The position numbers and the translations under genes are program-made. The notes under the pieces are model-generated. The model had not been told where the DNA came from. It did no database searches and was given only the letters and a program-made list of their open reading frames with translations. Shown in pieces: positions 10,606 to 22,375 of a DNA stretch of 64,000 nt. The DNA comes from Ailurus styani. Lineage: Eukaryota; Chordata; Mammalia; Carnivora; Ailuridae. How positions within the stretch are numbered: position 1 is the stretch's first letter; each line of letters opens with the position of its first letter. The stretch is from assembly GCA_002007465.1 (NCBI GenBank), contig LNAC01000137.1:3313771-3377770 (forward strand), written 5' to 3'.

Positions 10606-12253
10606 TCACCGCCACGGCACCCCCTCCCACGCCGGGCTCTTCCCACTCAAGCCCAGGGACAGACACTTGCTTCTGTGCGCACTGTTCCCGTTAGCAGTAC
10701 ACTTTCCCTTCTTCACGGTCAGGAGATTAAAAGCCAATAGCGGTGCTCTGGGTCACACCTGACTCTGGCTAAGTTATCAGAACACCAATGGCTAACGATG
10801 GTCATCGAGTTCGGTCTGGCCCAGGGGACTAGGAGCTCGCTGCAGAACAGTAAAACAATAATGCACATTTATGACTGCCCAGGGAGCTAGGGGCCAGAGA
10901 AGCCAGGCAAGATCAAAGTCTGCTCAAGTACAACGTGCTTACTGCCAGCATCCCCAGTTCTCTTTAAAAAGATGATTAAAAAGAAAATGGTGAAAAGCAA
11001 AGCTCACCATGAATTCTGGGCTGGAATCCGCCTCCCTTTGGAACCTGTGACTGTCTTGGGTCTGCTGGCAGAGGGCCTGCCTGGGGTGCTGGCCTCGGGG
11101 TTGCCTCCTTCCCCTCCAGCTGGCAGCAGCACCTCTGACCTCAGGGCTGACTCACCCAATTCTCAGGGGACCCAATTCCAAGGGGGGCCACCGTGAAACA
11201 ACAACAGCCCAACAAAGTAGGGTGGGGGGTGACCCCAGAATCTTCACGAGGAATGCTGGCTCCCTGGCATTCTGGCTGCCTGTTTCATTAAGCTACAGGT
11301 CAGTTCTGTCCTAGACCTGGAGGATGAGTGTTGGGGGCCCCGTAAAAGAACAAACTAGTAGAGATCACAGATTGCTGCTTAATTTGGGTGGAGTTAAAAC
11401 CTCATAAAATACAGTCTTTTCATTGCCATTTCCCCTCTTTGCAAGAGAGTGAAATAAAGCCAGAGTAACCAAGCAGATCAATTTCAGGAAATTAAACCTA
11501 AAGGTGAACTCTGGAAAAACCAGCAATAGTCACAACAGCAGGCAGTATGGGGCAGAAAACTCACAGTGACCTACTGAGCTTTTTCCCCTGGAAAAACATC
11601 TCCGTGCTGTTTAGAGTACTTTTTAAGAGATTCTGGGTGGCTTCTCTGCAAAGCATTGATGTAACACCTCAAGAACTTGAGTGACCAGGAAGTGTGAGTC
11701 TTGGAACTGCTGCCTCTTAAAAAATGAAGCACCACATGACCATGGTCCTTTGTGGAATGCTGTCCTTGACCCACACCAGGTGAGCATATGAATTTCTGTG
11801 AGCCAAGGCCAACAGAGAGCCACTTTTGTATAAATGCAACACATTCAGCATGCCTGGGTGGGTACATACCGTCATCACCCCAAAATATCAGCCTTTCCCC
11901 CCCATCAGTGCACACAGACACCCAAGTAAGAGTGGCTCTCTCTATATTCTCTTTAAAAATGTTTTGAATTACCATGCTTTCTAAATTTTTTTTTACGATG
12001 CATAGGATTTATTGGCATAGTAAAATGTGATTGTTATAAGGGAAATGAGTGGGGAGAGAGAGATATCCTTAGAGAATGAGGAGGGTGACCAGTGCTGCTT
12101 CTGAGCAAAGGAATCTCTATAACTTCAAATATGGCAGAAAATTAGTTATTGGAAATTAAATATTTATATAAGAAAACAAGCAAACATTAAAAAGAAAAAT
12201 ATTATAATCTAGTTACCTAGAAAGAGCCCAGAATGGAGGTCATCTATCATAAA
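10606..12253. other. Unassigned sequence
   Basis: Unique-looking DNA, turning AT-rich after 11,900. Contains 'cagctggcagcagcacctct' and a possible old repeat near 11,570-11,990. No gene evidence. Confidence 0.4.
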
Positions 12254-12261
12254 AGATAGTT

Positions 12262-12464
12262 TTTTTTAAGACTTTATTTACTTATTTGAGAGGGAGAGAG
12301 AGGGAGTGTGCATGAGCAGAGGGGGAGGAGCAGAGGGAGAGGGAGAAGCTGACTCCCCACTGAGCAGGAAGCCTGATGTGGGGCTTGTCTTGATCCCAGA
12401 ACCCCAGGATCATGACCTGAGCCAAAGGCAGAAGCTTAACCGACCGAGCCATCCAGGCTTCCCT
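12262..12464 (-). mobile_element. CAN-SINE, minus strand
   Basis: Read on the minus strand, a degraded 'gcctggatggctcggtcgg' head is followed by the CT-rich body and a T-rich run (the reversed A tail) at the left end. Short flanking repeats agatagtt at 12254-12261 and 12465-12472 look like the target duplication. The head is more diverged than in the 37.8-kb copy. Confidence 0.92.
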
Positions 12465-12472
12465 AGATAGTT

Positions 12473-13454
12473 ATTTCTGCGTGGGAGAATTTTAGATGAA
12501 TTCTTTTCTCCACTAATCTTCATACCTTTTTCCTACTGATTAAATGACCACATGTATTTTAATAAAAACAAAACCATTCTTACAACCACTGTGAACTCAT
12601 GGAGGCAAAAAAAAAAAAGGTAAATAAAAGGAAAACCTGGTTGTTTTACAGAATTATTACTATCAAAAAAAAAAAAAGGATAAGAAGGAAGGATATTCCT
12701 TTTGGAAGAAATCCAGGCAGAAATCTTACGAGAAGTTATGATTTTGTCTACATGCCTCATTCTAAGAGTCTGCCCCTCTGAGAGCCAGTGCTTTCCCCTG
12801 GCCAGGTGGTGGTGACTCTGGGTGACTCAGGGGCTGTGTCACCAGTCGGACTCCTGGGGCGTCCCGATACCTGGCCCAGCCGTGTACCCACTGCCCCGAG
12901 CCTGTGTGATCATGACGCAGTGTGCACGGTGGGCCGGACCTCCTGCACCCACCATGACCAGTGCAGGCTGCAGCGTGCTGGTAACCGAGGACAGGGACAG
13001 CCAGGAAAATCTTCACACCACATGACCAGAATCACCAATTGAGAAAAGGAGCCTGGCGCTGCCAGCACAGGTGTGGGGGTCCCGGTGGGCACAGGGGTGG
13101 GAGAGGAGGCAAAGCTCGGGCCAGGACTGGTTCGAGCCACACCTCCTGGTAGGGAGCAGCGCTGCCGGGAGGAAACAGAAGGGAGCAGGGAAGTCTTCAA
13201 GTGTCAGCCCAGAGGGGAGGAGAGGGATAAGTAAGCCAAGCACCTAAAACACAAACACGAAACACCCCTTGGGTGTTAAAAAAGAGGAGAATATCACAAG
13301 GTCCAAGGCAGATGGCCAAGGCATTTATTAACAGATCATGAGTGCATTAGTCAGAAATTTACTGCGCTAGAGTTCTTCTAACAAATATAACCTGCTTCAG
13401 TCTGCTTTGGGTCCCATTCCAAAGGCTTTTGACTATTAGACTCTCTGGATGATT
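12473..13454. other. Unassigned sequence with two A-runs
   Basis: Poly-A runs at 12,607 and 12,665 resemble retroposon tails without recognisable bodies. 12,780-13,240 is GC-rich and unique. Confidence 0.4.
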
Positions 13455-13685
13455 TAATAGCATGAGTCAGAGAGAAGAGGGTTTAAAATCCAGCTCTGAA
13501 TCTTATTAGCTGTGTGACCTTGGACTAGTCACTTAACATCTCTGAGCCTCAATGTGCTCATCTGTGTAAAAGGCTTAATAGCTCTTAGTTCACAGGACTG
13601 AGGATTAAAAGAGGTTAAGTGAGTATTGAGCAAAATGCCTGACACATAGTAAGCGTGTAGTAAATGGGAATATTCTTATAAATGT
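13455..13685 (+). mobile_element. MIR SINE
   Basis: Clear core 'ttagctgtgtgaccttggac', 'aacatctctgagcctcaatg' and 'atgcctgacacatagtaagc'. Confidence 0.85.
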
Positions 13686-13864
13686 CTTCATTGATTCCCA
13701 GGGCCAATGGCTTTGGAATAAAACCATCAGATAACCATATTAAAGTACCACCATTATTAGGAGGAAGGGATGGACCTGAAGCCAATCTATCCCATTATTT
13801 TTCTAAAGACTACTGTGGTCTATGTGGATAAAAAAAATCACGCGTTACGCACGATGGGTTATTT

Positions 13865-14375
13865 ATTCTGCATTCGTTCACTCACTCATTTATACAACAG
13901 CTATTTATTGATGATCTAATCATGCGCCAGAAGTAGTTATGCTCTGGGGATAGAAAAGTGAACAGACAAGGTCCCTACCCTTGATGTTTGCAGTCTAGGG
14001 AAGGAGGGCAGACGGTATACCAGCCAAGTCAATATTGTGGGCTAGAGTCAGCTCAAGGAGCCCAGAGGAGGGGTGTCCAAGCCAGACCCTCCAGGGCTAG
14101 TAGTCAAGGAAGGCTTCCTGGAGGAAGGGACATCTCAGCTGATGACGAGTAAATGCGAGTCTGATGAATGGGTTGGGTGGGTCTTCCAAGGAGAGGAAAA
14201 GCCTAATTAGGGTCTGGGGCAGTGGTAGGTTGGGAAGAGGCCCGATGGGACTCGTCATGAAGTTGTGTTTGTAGAGCAAGGACATTATTTGTACTCACAT
14301 ATGTGTTTATTTGCAGCGGCCTGGGAGGTGGCTAATGGAGATCATTGGCCTCTCTCCACCCACCCTTGGAGCCAG
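13865..14375 (-). mobile_element. L2 fragment, left part, interrupted by a hAT element
   Basis: 'ctatttattgatgatctaatc', 'gaacagacaaggtccctacc', 'aaggaaggcttcctggagga' and 'ggacatctcagctgatgacg' follow the L2 3'-end order on the lower strand. The same element continues after the hAT insertion as 14,701-14,870. Confidence 0.85.
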
Positions 14376-14383
14376 TACTAATC

Positions 14384-14692
14384 CAAGGGTTCGCAAACTG
14401 AAGAGTCAGAGAGTAAATATTTTGGGCTTCTCAGGTCTAGGTTACAACTGCTCAACACGGCCTGTGGACTACGGACATACAACACGCAAACAAATGTGCG
14501 TGGCCATGTTCCACGTATGAAACTATAAACACAGATTTGCATTTCATATCATCTTCACGTGTCATGACATAGTCTTCTTTTAATGAACTTTTTCAACCAT
14601 TTCAAAGTGTAAAACTCATCCTGAGCTTGTGGACCCTACAGAAACAGGGGTTAGGTGGGATGTGGCCCTGGGGCCAAGCCTGCAGACCCCTG
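14384..14692. mobile_element. hAT-Charlie-type non-autonomous DNA transposon nested in L2
   Basis: The left end 'caagggttcgcaaactg' and right end 'gcctgcagacccctg' are relics of inverted ends of the CAGGGGT…ACCCCTG type. Internal 'gagagtaaatattttgggc' matches the common element with 'agtaaatattttaggct'. The 8-bp flanks tactaatc (14376-14383) and tactgatc (14693-14700) form a hAT-size target duplication with one mismatch. L2 sequence resumes on the right. Confidence 0.85.
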
Positions 14693-14700
14693 TACTGATC

Positions 14701-14870
14701 CAGAGCCACCTGGAGGGACTGAGAGAGGGAGGGGCCTTGGGGAGGGCACCAGTCACAAGAGTCTAAGGGGCTGCGGCTCTGTCCCGAGGGCAATGCAGAC
14801 CCACTGAAGGGGTTCAGGCTGTTGAGTGATGTGGTCGTCTGCACATATCGACAGAGAAATCAGGCAGCGG
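14701..14870 (-). mobile_element. L2 fragment, right part
   Basis: 'gacccactgaaggggttcag' and 'gctgttgagtgatgtggtcg' continue the interrupted L2 (…ccactggagggttttgagcaggggagtgac…). Confidence 0.7.
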
Positions 14871-15338
14871 CGTGTGAACGGCCGGGAGGGAGCCCAGGAC
14901 CAGAACCCACTGCAGGCCGACAGCAGCGCCTTCTCTGCTGCGGGGCTTCCCGGTCCCAGACCCAGCCCGGCGCTGCCCGGGCTCTCACCGCAACAAAGCC
15001 GCGCTTCTCTTTCAGCTTCTGCATGAAGCACTTCAACGTCAAGGACAGGGGTAGCAGATGGTACTTTTTGGAACTAAAATTCAGCAAGGTACCATTTTTA
15101 AGGCCAAGTAAGTGAAAACTGTATTTGACGACCTTTAAAACTGGTGCTGTTCCTAGGTCAGCTTGAAGCAGTTGGCAAGTTTCAATCTAACAGGTGCGAA
15201 AAGGTAACTCACAAAGAATGGGAGCATTTTTACAACACGTGCCTTAAATCTGAGTCCGAACAAAGGTACCCCAATGCTGAGTGCATTGGGGAAGCAGGGC
15301 CCAGCGGCCATGGTTCCCCCTTTGTTACTCATACAGAG
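14871..15338. other. Unassigned sequence
   Basis: GC-rich to about 15,000 with several CpGs, then unique. Nothing recognised. Confidence 0.4.
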
Positions 15339-15362
15339 CTCTCTCTCTCTCTCTCTCTCTCT

Positions 15363-15399
<37 letters not shown>
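15339..15399. repeat. Compound (CT)12…(CA)17 microsatellite
   Basis: CT run 15,339-15,362, a short 'catac' junction, then a CA run to 15,399. Confidence 0.97.
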
Positions 15400-15402
<3 letters not shown>

Positions 15403-15554
15403 GAGAAATGGCTGCTTGCAAGCAGCTAAATTCTGCAACAGAGAACACATTCTTTCTCTAAGTCCCTGGGACCGTCTGTGTCAAGGTTAACTGATGGCTT
15501 CAAATTTGAAATAAGTATCTGAGCAGGCTACGGAAATTTCAGCACTGTGCTATT

Positions 15555-15835
15555 CCCATGATTCATTCACTTATGCAAATATCCCTTATGTGCCCATTAA
15601 TTACCCTGAGCTTGGCACTAGGAATACAGAGGTGAATAGACTCAGGATCTTGCACCAGAGGAGAGGAAAAACATGTAGACAAATAATTAAAATGCAGTAG
15701 GATACATGCGGGGGGAGGGGGGGTCTGGAGTCCATAACAGAAATTTGGATAGTCTGGAGAGAGGGCTTTTGCTGTGTGCTGTCATGAGCTAAGGAGGAAA
15801 AATAACTGGATGTTTCAGAAAGCCCCCACTTACTC
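15555..15835 (-). mobile_element. L2 fragment
   Basis: 'gattcattcacttatgcaaat', 'ttggcactaggaatacagag' and 'gaaaaacatgtagacaaata' are recognisable lower-strand L2 3'-end phrases. Confidence 0.7.
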
Positions 15836-16640
15836 CAAGAACCCCAAAGGGCTTTTACAGACTTTATGAGAAGCAAACAGTCCCTGGTTGACCCACGGCT
15901 GAGCAGCCTCACGCAATACCAGATGGGCTGAAGAGCATGGAGGAGGTACGGGGAAGGAAGCTCATTTCTAAAAAGAAGGTTTCTACAGAGTTGCTCATTT
16001 CTGGGCTGAGGACATCCCAAATCTCACTGGGTCACTCCCAGGATCTAGAAGGACACCATGAGCCTTCCCTACTAAGATGTATGAAAACACTCACTGGATG
16101 CTGGAAACTGTGCCGACGCTCTCAGTGACCTGTGCAATGGTGTTTCTTCTTTCTAACAGAACACTGGAACTATTCTGTCTGGAACAGTCACATATTCGGA
16201 GCCCTAGGGGATGCTTTCTTGGCCTCCCCATTGCTGTGCGACATGGTTTCAGACAATGGAACATAAACTCAAGACTTCAGGGGTTCTGGAAAAAGTTGCT
16301 TTTCCCGACCTAAGGGGACAACCCACCCAGCTGGCAGAACTTCTGCTTTTCTGCCGACCTCCAATGTGACACACCATCCGAAGAAGGTGCAGCAGCAGCC
16401 ATTGTGCAAACAGGAGGCAGGCTGCCTGTGGCAAAAGCTGGAGCACCATCCAGGGCCCAGGGTCCTGCAGTGGTGGGTATCAGGCTGCAGTAAGGGACAA
16501 GAGCAGGATGAGAACCAACGCGGTCAGGAGGCAGAGCAGAAAGCTGGAAGAGCCTAGGTCTCTGACAGCCTCGCCGAGCAGCTAACTTCCAGCAGGAACG
16601 GCCAGTTTTTGAACACTTTACTAGAAAAATAACCCCCTGA
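15836..16640. other. Unassigned sequence before the MLT1 LTR
   Basis: No repeat or exon recognised. Frames of 60-139 codons are unsupported. Confidence 0.4.
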
Positions 16641-16647
16641 TGGTCAG

Positions 16648-17005
16648 CACATTCGTTTTCTAGGGCTGCGGAAACAAAGTGCACAGACTGGGTGGCTTAC
16701 AGAAAGTTGTTTTCTTGAAACTCCGGGGGCTGGAAGTACAAGAGCAGGGCTGGCAGGACTGTTTCCTCCTGAGGCTTCCCTCCTCGGCTTGTATACGCCC
16801 GCGCTCTCCCTGCGCTGTGTCTGTGTCCCAATCTCTTCTTACACACACGCCAATCCCACTGGATGAGGACCCATGCGTAGGGCCTCATTGTACCTTCAGT
16901 ACCTGCCCATAGAGGCTTTATTTCCGAGTACAGTGACATGCCGAGGTACCGGGAGTTAGGACTTCAACGTATGCATTTTGGGGGGACACAAGTCAGACTC
17001 TAACA
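16648..17005 (-). mobile_element. MLT1-type MaLR LTR with 5-bp target duplication
   Basis: The order is 'ttttctagggctgcggaaac', 'cacagactgggtggcttaca', 'gcgctgtgtctgtgtcccaa', 'gagttaggacttcaacgtat' and 'ttttggggggacaca', ending in 'taaca'. This is the reverse complement of an MLT1 LTR. Flanks gtcag (16643-16647) and gtcgg (17006-17010) fit a 5-bp target duplication with one change, so this is a near-complete solo LTR. Confidence 0.85.
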
Positions 17006-17384
17006 GTCGGGTTTCCTGTGACGTGCCGATGACGTGATCTCTCTAATACAAAGATGATTTCTGTAAATGCCATTTCCAAAACTATTTTTGTGCCATAGAA
17101 CCCTATGTCCACATGAAATCACGTGACTGCTCAAAGCCCACCGTCCATTCTGGCTGGCTCTGGAAATGCCCCTCAGACTCCACCAAGAACAGAGTGGTTC
17201 TGGTCCACAGCGCCAAGGTCCCTAAAGGCTTAGGGTGGCAACAGCGACTCCAGCCCTCGTTTAGTTCCCACTGGAAGCTTCGCGGCTGACCTTCCCGGCA
17301 GACCATTTGGCCACTAGGAGGTGAGTATCTGCGCAATGCCACTCACAGTTCAATTCAAAAAGGCAGGTAAGCAAAAAGAGAAAA

Positions 17385-17506
17385 TAAAAATGGTGGTAAC
17401 TTCACCACCTTGAGATAATCACCACTGACATTATGGTTTTTAATCCTTCAGGCTTTTGAATGTGCACCTACGCTCTGAGCGTCCATCTATACTTTAAATA
17501 AACCCT
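17385..17506 (-). mobile_element. L1-like fragment left of the SINE (continues after it)
   Basis: 'ccttgagataatcaccactgac' and 'ggtttttaatccttcaggc' resemble a common old L1-type interspersed repeat. The related part 'ctcctttttcacttactatttc' and 'atggacattctccgtg' continues at 17,700-17,830 after the CAN-SINE. Family and strand are tentative. Confidence 0.5.
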
Positions 17507-17698
17507 GAAAAGATTAATTTTTGAGAGAGAGAGAGAGCATGTGCGCGCAGCAGGCAGGTGCAGAGGGAGAGAGAATCGCAAGTGGACTCCAGGCTGAGGG
17601 AGGAGCCCGACATGGGGCTCCATCCCACGACCCTGGATCACGACCTGAGCTGACACCAAGGGTCAGACACTTAACCAACTGCGCCACCCAGGCACACC
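17507..17698 (-). mobile_element. CAN-SINE, minus strand, inserted in an L1-like fragment
   Basis: The reversed element shows '(ga)n', 'gggctccatcccacgaccctgg', 'atcacgacctgagc' and the end 'gcgccacccaggcacacc', the complement of the CAN-SINE head. The A tail is short ('aaaagatt'). L1-like sequence lies on both sides, so the SINE landed in an older L1 remnant. Confidence 0.9.
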
Positions 17699-17830
17699 CA
17701 TAGTTTTATTTTTAAAAACGAACCCTACCATATAGTGTAGTAGCCTCCTTTTTCACTTACTATTTCATGGACATTCTCCGTGGCCCCAGAGAATGTTTCT
17801 CATCACTGTTTTCAACGGCGGCAGCCCACG

Positions 17831-18639
17831 CCCATCTGGAGGCTCATAGCATCTACTGCCATTATTTTGGGTGAGTCAGGAGGGACCCCTCGAATAGGAC
17901 TTCACAGTGGGCAGTGTTTCCCGAGTCCCTTCAAACCCGGGTGCGCTAGCACCCCTCATGAGAAGAGCCTTCCACGTGCGGGCTCCACCTAGGAGGTGAG
18001 GAACCTCCTCTCCCACCGGGGACCTGTTAGGTGACCTTATCAGGGCCTCCTAACAGACATCAGTGAACACCCTCCACCTCTCTGTTCATTTGAAAATCAG
18101 GTCTCAGCAACAGGGAATTAAAGCCCCGGGAGGTTGTGAGGTTTCCTCACACGTGTGCCTTCGGATGACAGACTCCCTTGCAGAGGCCTCGAAGGGCTGG
18201 CTAGGGGGCTGTACTCCGAGGAGGAGCACTCGGGGGCTCTGGCCTGCTGACATCTAGCCCAGGACGTGCACACAGGCCCACTCTCAAAGGGATCCTTTTC
18301 TCCCTGGGGAAGCCCAGGACTCCCAGTGCTCTCCACACAGAACCCAAATGGGAAGATCTCTCGCTAAGTCACAGGTTTCTGGGGGAAAGAAGCGTGCAGC
18401 AAGTTTCCCTGGGAGGGAGGCCTTTCCTTGGGGAGCTCCTTTGTCCGGCCACCCTGGGTACGACAGAGCCTGCCTGTCTGCAGAGCTGGATGTGACCCCA
18501 TGCACTTAAACTACAACTTTGGGCTTTGGCCGGAGTCCCTCGCTGTTTGTTTTACAAACTCCTACTTACATTCTCAAATTAGGCTCATTAAAAAGCCAGC
18601 TCCCCATGGGGCTATAAACGTCACAGGGACAAGCGGAGA
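17831..18639. other. Unassigned sequence
   Basis: Unique DNA with a conserved-looking AT-rich part at 18,540-18,630 ('ctcaaattaggctcattaaa', 'ggggctataaacgtcac'). Confidence 0.35.
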
Positions 18640-19110
18640 GTGAGTTTACAAGGCTGGCGTGTGATCTGCCCACCAAGAGCGCCGCGGACCCAGTGGAAAC
18701 AGTGAATCAGCCTTTCTGAGCAAGACCCCTTTCCCGGGCCCTCCCCGCCCGGAGCTGCGCTGGCAACGGGCCAGGGAGAGGCAGCTCGGGGAAGTCCCTT
18801 CGAGACAGCCGGGCCGGCTGACGGAGGGCTCCGCTGCTGCTCCCCACCCCTCTGCTAACCAGCCTTTCCCCACTTCCTCACGTGCGGCGCCCCGGCTGTT
18901 CACGCCGCCCCCCACGATCGTCACCGCAAGCAGAGGCCGCTGCCAACACAGCCCCCCGACTCTCCCTCGGGCTCGGACCGGCGAGCCTTCTCCTCGCAGG
19001 GCTGTTTCTGCTGCCCCCGTCCCCACTCTGTCATCTCTGCCCGTGGCGGGGGTCACACCCGGGGGGCGGCGGGGCGAGGCGCGGGGAGGGTGGAGAAAGC
19101 GTCTCCTGCC
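18640..19110. promoter_or_regulatory. CpG-rich patch, possible weak CpG island
   Basis: Repeat-free GC-rich DNA with many CpGs ('gcggcgccccggctgttcac', 'ggggggcggcggggcgaggc') and GC-box-like 'ccccgccc'. A 165-codon minus-strand frame across it is explained by base composition. No TSS motif or exon structure is evident. Confidence 0.4.
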
Positions 19111-20817
19111 CTCCAGCATCAGGCTCATTCTCGAAGCATCCACCGGTCAGGAACTCCACTGAGGCTGAGTGAAGCAAGGCGTCACCTCGGAGATCTTACT
19201 TTCCAAACCCCAAGCCACCTACCAGGTGGCCAAGGTGGGGAAGCATCAGTGTCTTTTAACCTCCCTGACGAAGTTTCAAGAGATACTTTCTCTGTCCCGG
19301 GCTTCACTAAAACACACACAAACAACATTTCTCCTGCCTTCACCCTCCACCCCCGACGTAGACCAGAACACACCCCATATTTACGTAGCTGAGGCTGGAA
19401 GAAACCACAGGGCCTCCAGCACTGCTCATGCTCACCTGCGGTCTAGATGTGACATATGGCCACCCTGTTATGTACATTAGCCTCCCCCCAGGACCCAGGA
19501 GCCCCAGCTGGTCACGGCTCTGATGTGTGACATGCCCAGCCAATGCGCCAAGTGGTTGTCAGAGGGCATGGTCCCAGGGACCACAGACTCGCTTCCTCCT
19601 AAGAGAGCTCGTGTGTACCTCCAACTGCTAGAAAGTTCTTATTGAACCCAATTCTGCTTTGTTGGAGCTTCTATACTCCCGGTCCTGTGTCCACACCAGT
19701 AAACCTACCCCCTTCCCATGGGGGCCCCCCCCTCCTTCCATCACAATCTCCCCATGGGCCATGACTCTACCCCTCCTAAATCTGGGAGCCCGGGACTCCT
19801 GCACAACTCTGGGCTGTGTGGTGTGTGTGTGTGTGTCTACCCTGACTGCTTCAGAATTTGAAATGTTCACAATTAATGTTGGTGGATTCCCTATCGGTGG
19901 CCAGCCTCTTTGTCCGTAGCGCCTGGCCCCCCCACTTCCCAGAGCCCACCCCGACAACAGTGTAGTGGTTAGGACCCCAGGCCTCACGAGGCAGGCAGGC
20001 CCAGCCTCCACTCTCTTGGCTCTACTGTTTACTTGCCATGTGGCTTGGGACAAGTGACAGCTTCTCTGAGCCTGTTTCCCTGCCTGTGAAATGGGGATAA
20101 GACCCACTGGCAGAAAGCAAGAATGAGGATTGGCTGAGACCACATGCATATGGGCTTAGTATGGTGCCAGGCACAGGGCGGGCACCCAGTGGACGGAGGC
20201 TGTCCTTGTCCATGCCACATCAGCTCATTGTGGCCGCCACTGCACTCTGTTCTTCTCCCAAGTCCTCAGGCTTGACGCAGAAGTTCTCTGGGATCCGAGG
20301 TGGTAGCTGACGAAGGGCAGACGTGATATTTTTTTTATCTCCCCCCTTCCTTCTCTCTGCCATCTCTGCAGTGCCAAGAACATAATAAGTATGAAAAACC
20401 CAGGTTCGGAGAGCACGAATCAGACACTTGCAATATTAAAGCAAACCGAGAGATGGTTTCGGATGATATGGAAGGTTAAAGCAAGCCACTGTCTCTGTGA
20501 CATCCGTCCCCTCCAACAGCAGGTCCGGGAGGGCAGGCGTCAGAGCGCAGGGGCCGGCAGGGGGCTGACCGCCCTGCCACGGGCAGAAGGAGAGAATGGA
20601 AAGAGAGACAGTGCGACTGCGTGGCTGCCTGCCTCAGCCCTCCCCGGCCCGGACCCCGAGCCCGATGCAGAGGATGGGCCGGGGAGCCGTGCTGGAACCA
20701 TCTGCCAGGCCCGGCCACCCCGTTCCGGTGAGGTCCACCGGCTGTAAACAGTGGCTTCGCAGACCGTAGAGCCCACCCTCTTCACCCCTACCTCTCCTCC
20801 TCCTTTACCTTAAAAAG
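19111..20817. other. Unassigned sequence around a MIR
   Basis: Apart from the MIR at 19,955-20,195, this is unique DNA. A short (TG)n lies at 19,818-19,836, and 20,520-20,740 is CpG-enriched. No exon recognised. Confidence 0.35.
19955..20195 (+). mobile_element. MIR SINE, nearly full length
   Basis: It begins with 'cagtgtagtggttaggaccc', continues with 'gcctgtgaaatggggataag' and ends with 'atggtgccaggcacagggcg', covering most of the MIR consensus. Confidence 0.85.
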
Positions 20818-20895
20818 AAACAGAGGGAGAGAGAGAGAGACGGAGGGAGAGAGAGAGAGAAGGAGGGAAGAAGGGAGAAAGGGAAAGAGAAGAAA
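20818..20895. repeat. GA-rich low-complexity tract
   Basis: Purine run of gaga and gagg/aagg units ('gagggagagagagagaga'). Can form polypurine structures; no gene content. Confidence 0.85.
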
Positions 20896-21224
20896 GTGTT
20901 TATCTGAAAAATAAACACAAGTGCCACATGACTGCTTTGAACTTAGAACCCTGGTGACATTTCCATTAACTGAAGTTTTAGAAAAAGCCACTGCCTGTTT
21001 GACTCGTAGTCTTCAAATAAACACTGGGAAAGGCTTGGCAGGATGAGCCCTGCAGCGGCCCCAGCCCAGGAGGCCTGTCTCTCAGAAGGGGCGGCCCTGG
21101 TGGAGGGCCCTCCGTGAAGCTGCCCTTACGTGAGTGACAGCTGTGTCCTCGGGGAGCGCTTCACAGCTGCAGACCGGAGGACGTGCAGAGGGAGCCCGCG
21201 GCCAGAACGAAATGCCCCGAGGAA

Positions 21225-21330
21225 CCTGAGATGGAACATCGTCCCCGTTTTACCACGAAGCAGGCCACGCCGTGAGGTGTTAAGCCACTTGCCTGACACC
21301 ACATGGCTAGGAAGCAAGAGCCGGCAGGCC
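21225..21330 (-). mobile_element. MIR fragment, minus strand
   Basis: 'gtccccgttttaccacgaag', 'gttaagccacttgcctgaca' and 'ccacatggctaggaagcaag'. Confidence 0.65.
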
Positions 21331-21377
21331 TCACTGCTCCGTTACAGGAACTCGGGGCCTCGCGTTTACAAGTCACG

Positions 21378-22375
21378 GTGGGTTGTTTTCGTTAACTTGA
21401 GATCCAATTCATGTACCATAAAACTCATCCTTTAGGAGCATTTGGGTGGCTCAGTCAGTTAACTCTCTGTCCGACTCTTGATTCTGGCTCACATCATGAT
21501 CTCAGGGTTGTAAGATCGAGCCCCGTGTGGGGCTCCGTGCTGGGCGTGGAGCCTGCTTAAGAGTCTTTCTCTCCCTCTCTCTCTCTACCCCTCCCTCCCC
21601 CAAAAAACCCCACAAAATAGAAAACAACTCATCCTTTAGCAAGGTACAGTTCAGTGGTTTTTAGTATAGTCACAGAGTTGTGAAACCATACCACTATTTA
21701 ATTCCAGAACATTTTCATCATCCAGGGTGTACAAGACACCCCATACCCCTCTGGAGCGACACCCCACTGACCGTCCCCACCGCCACCCCGCCCCCTCCAG
21801 CCCTGGCAACAGGAACCCACTTCCTGTCTTGCCCAGCGCCTGTCTCGGATGGTTCGTACAGATGGAGTAGCCCAAGAAGCAGATGTTAGTGTCTGGCTTC
21901 TCTTACGGAGTTGAATGTTTTCAAGGTTCATCTGTGCTCTATCATGTGTCAGTCCCTTACTCCATTTGGGCCCAACTGATCTTTGGTTGTATGGGTAAAC
22001 CACGTGTCATGTCCCTCTTCACTTGCTAATGGACCCTTGGCTTGTTTCTGCTTGGGCGCTGTTGGGGAGAATACAGCTGTGAACATTCACATGCAAGTTT
22101 CTGTGAGGACATATGTTTTCGGTTCTCCCAAGTGTATCTCTAGGAGTGAAACTGCTCGGTCAGAGGGTAATCCCATGTTCCACTTTCTGAGGAACTGTCA
22201 AACTGTTTTCCACAGGGACGGCATCATTTTATGTTCCCAGCAGTGGTCTGGGAAGGTTCCTGTTTCACTAGCCTCCTCACCAACGCTTGTTACTACCTGT
22301 CTTTCTGGTTAAAACTCTCCTAGTGGATGTGAAGCTGTATCTTGTTCTGTGACAGTTTTTTTAAAATGGATGTAT
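21378..22375 (-). mobile_element. Ancient L1 (L1M-type) 3' region, split by a CAN-SINE
   Basis: Lower-strand L1 landmarks occur in order: 'gttcagtggtttttagtatagt', 'ttccagaacattttcatca', 'tgttttcaaggttcatctgtgc', 'gtttccacagggacggcat' and 'gtggatgtgaagctgtatc'. This reads as the reverse complement of an L1 ORF2-end and 3' region. It is interrupted at 21,435 by a CAN-SINE and is 5'-truncated at the right end. Confidence 0.85.
21435..21625 (+). mobile_element. CAN-SINE inserted in an L1 fragment, with target duplication
   Basis: Plus-strand head 'ggagcatttgggtggctcag', B-box-like 'aagatcgagccccgtg', CT-rich body and an A/C-rich tail. A perfect 13-bp target duplication, aactcatccttta, lies at 21422-21434 and 21626-21638. 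The duplicated bases belong to the surrounding minus-strand L1, which continues on both sides. Confidence 0.95.

Noticed and set aside
18646..19143. 165-codon minus-strand frame in the CpG-rich patch
   Set aside because: GC-rich DNA lacks stops by composition; the translation is Arg/Gly/Pro-biased and unmatched.
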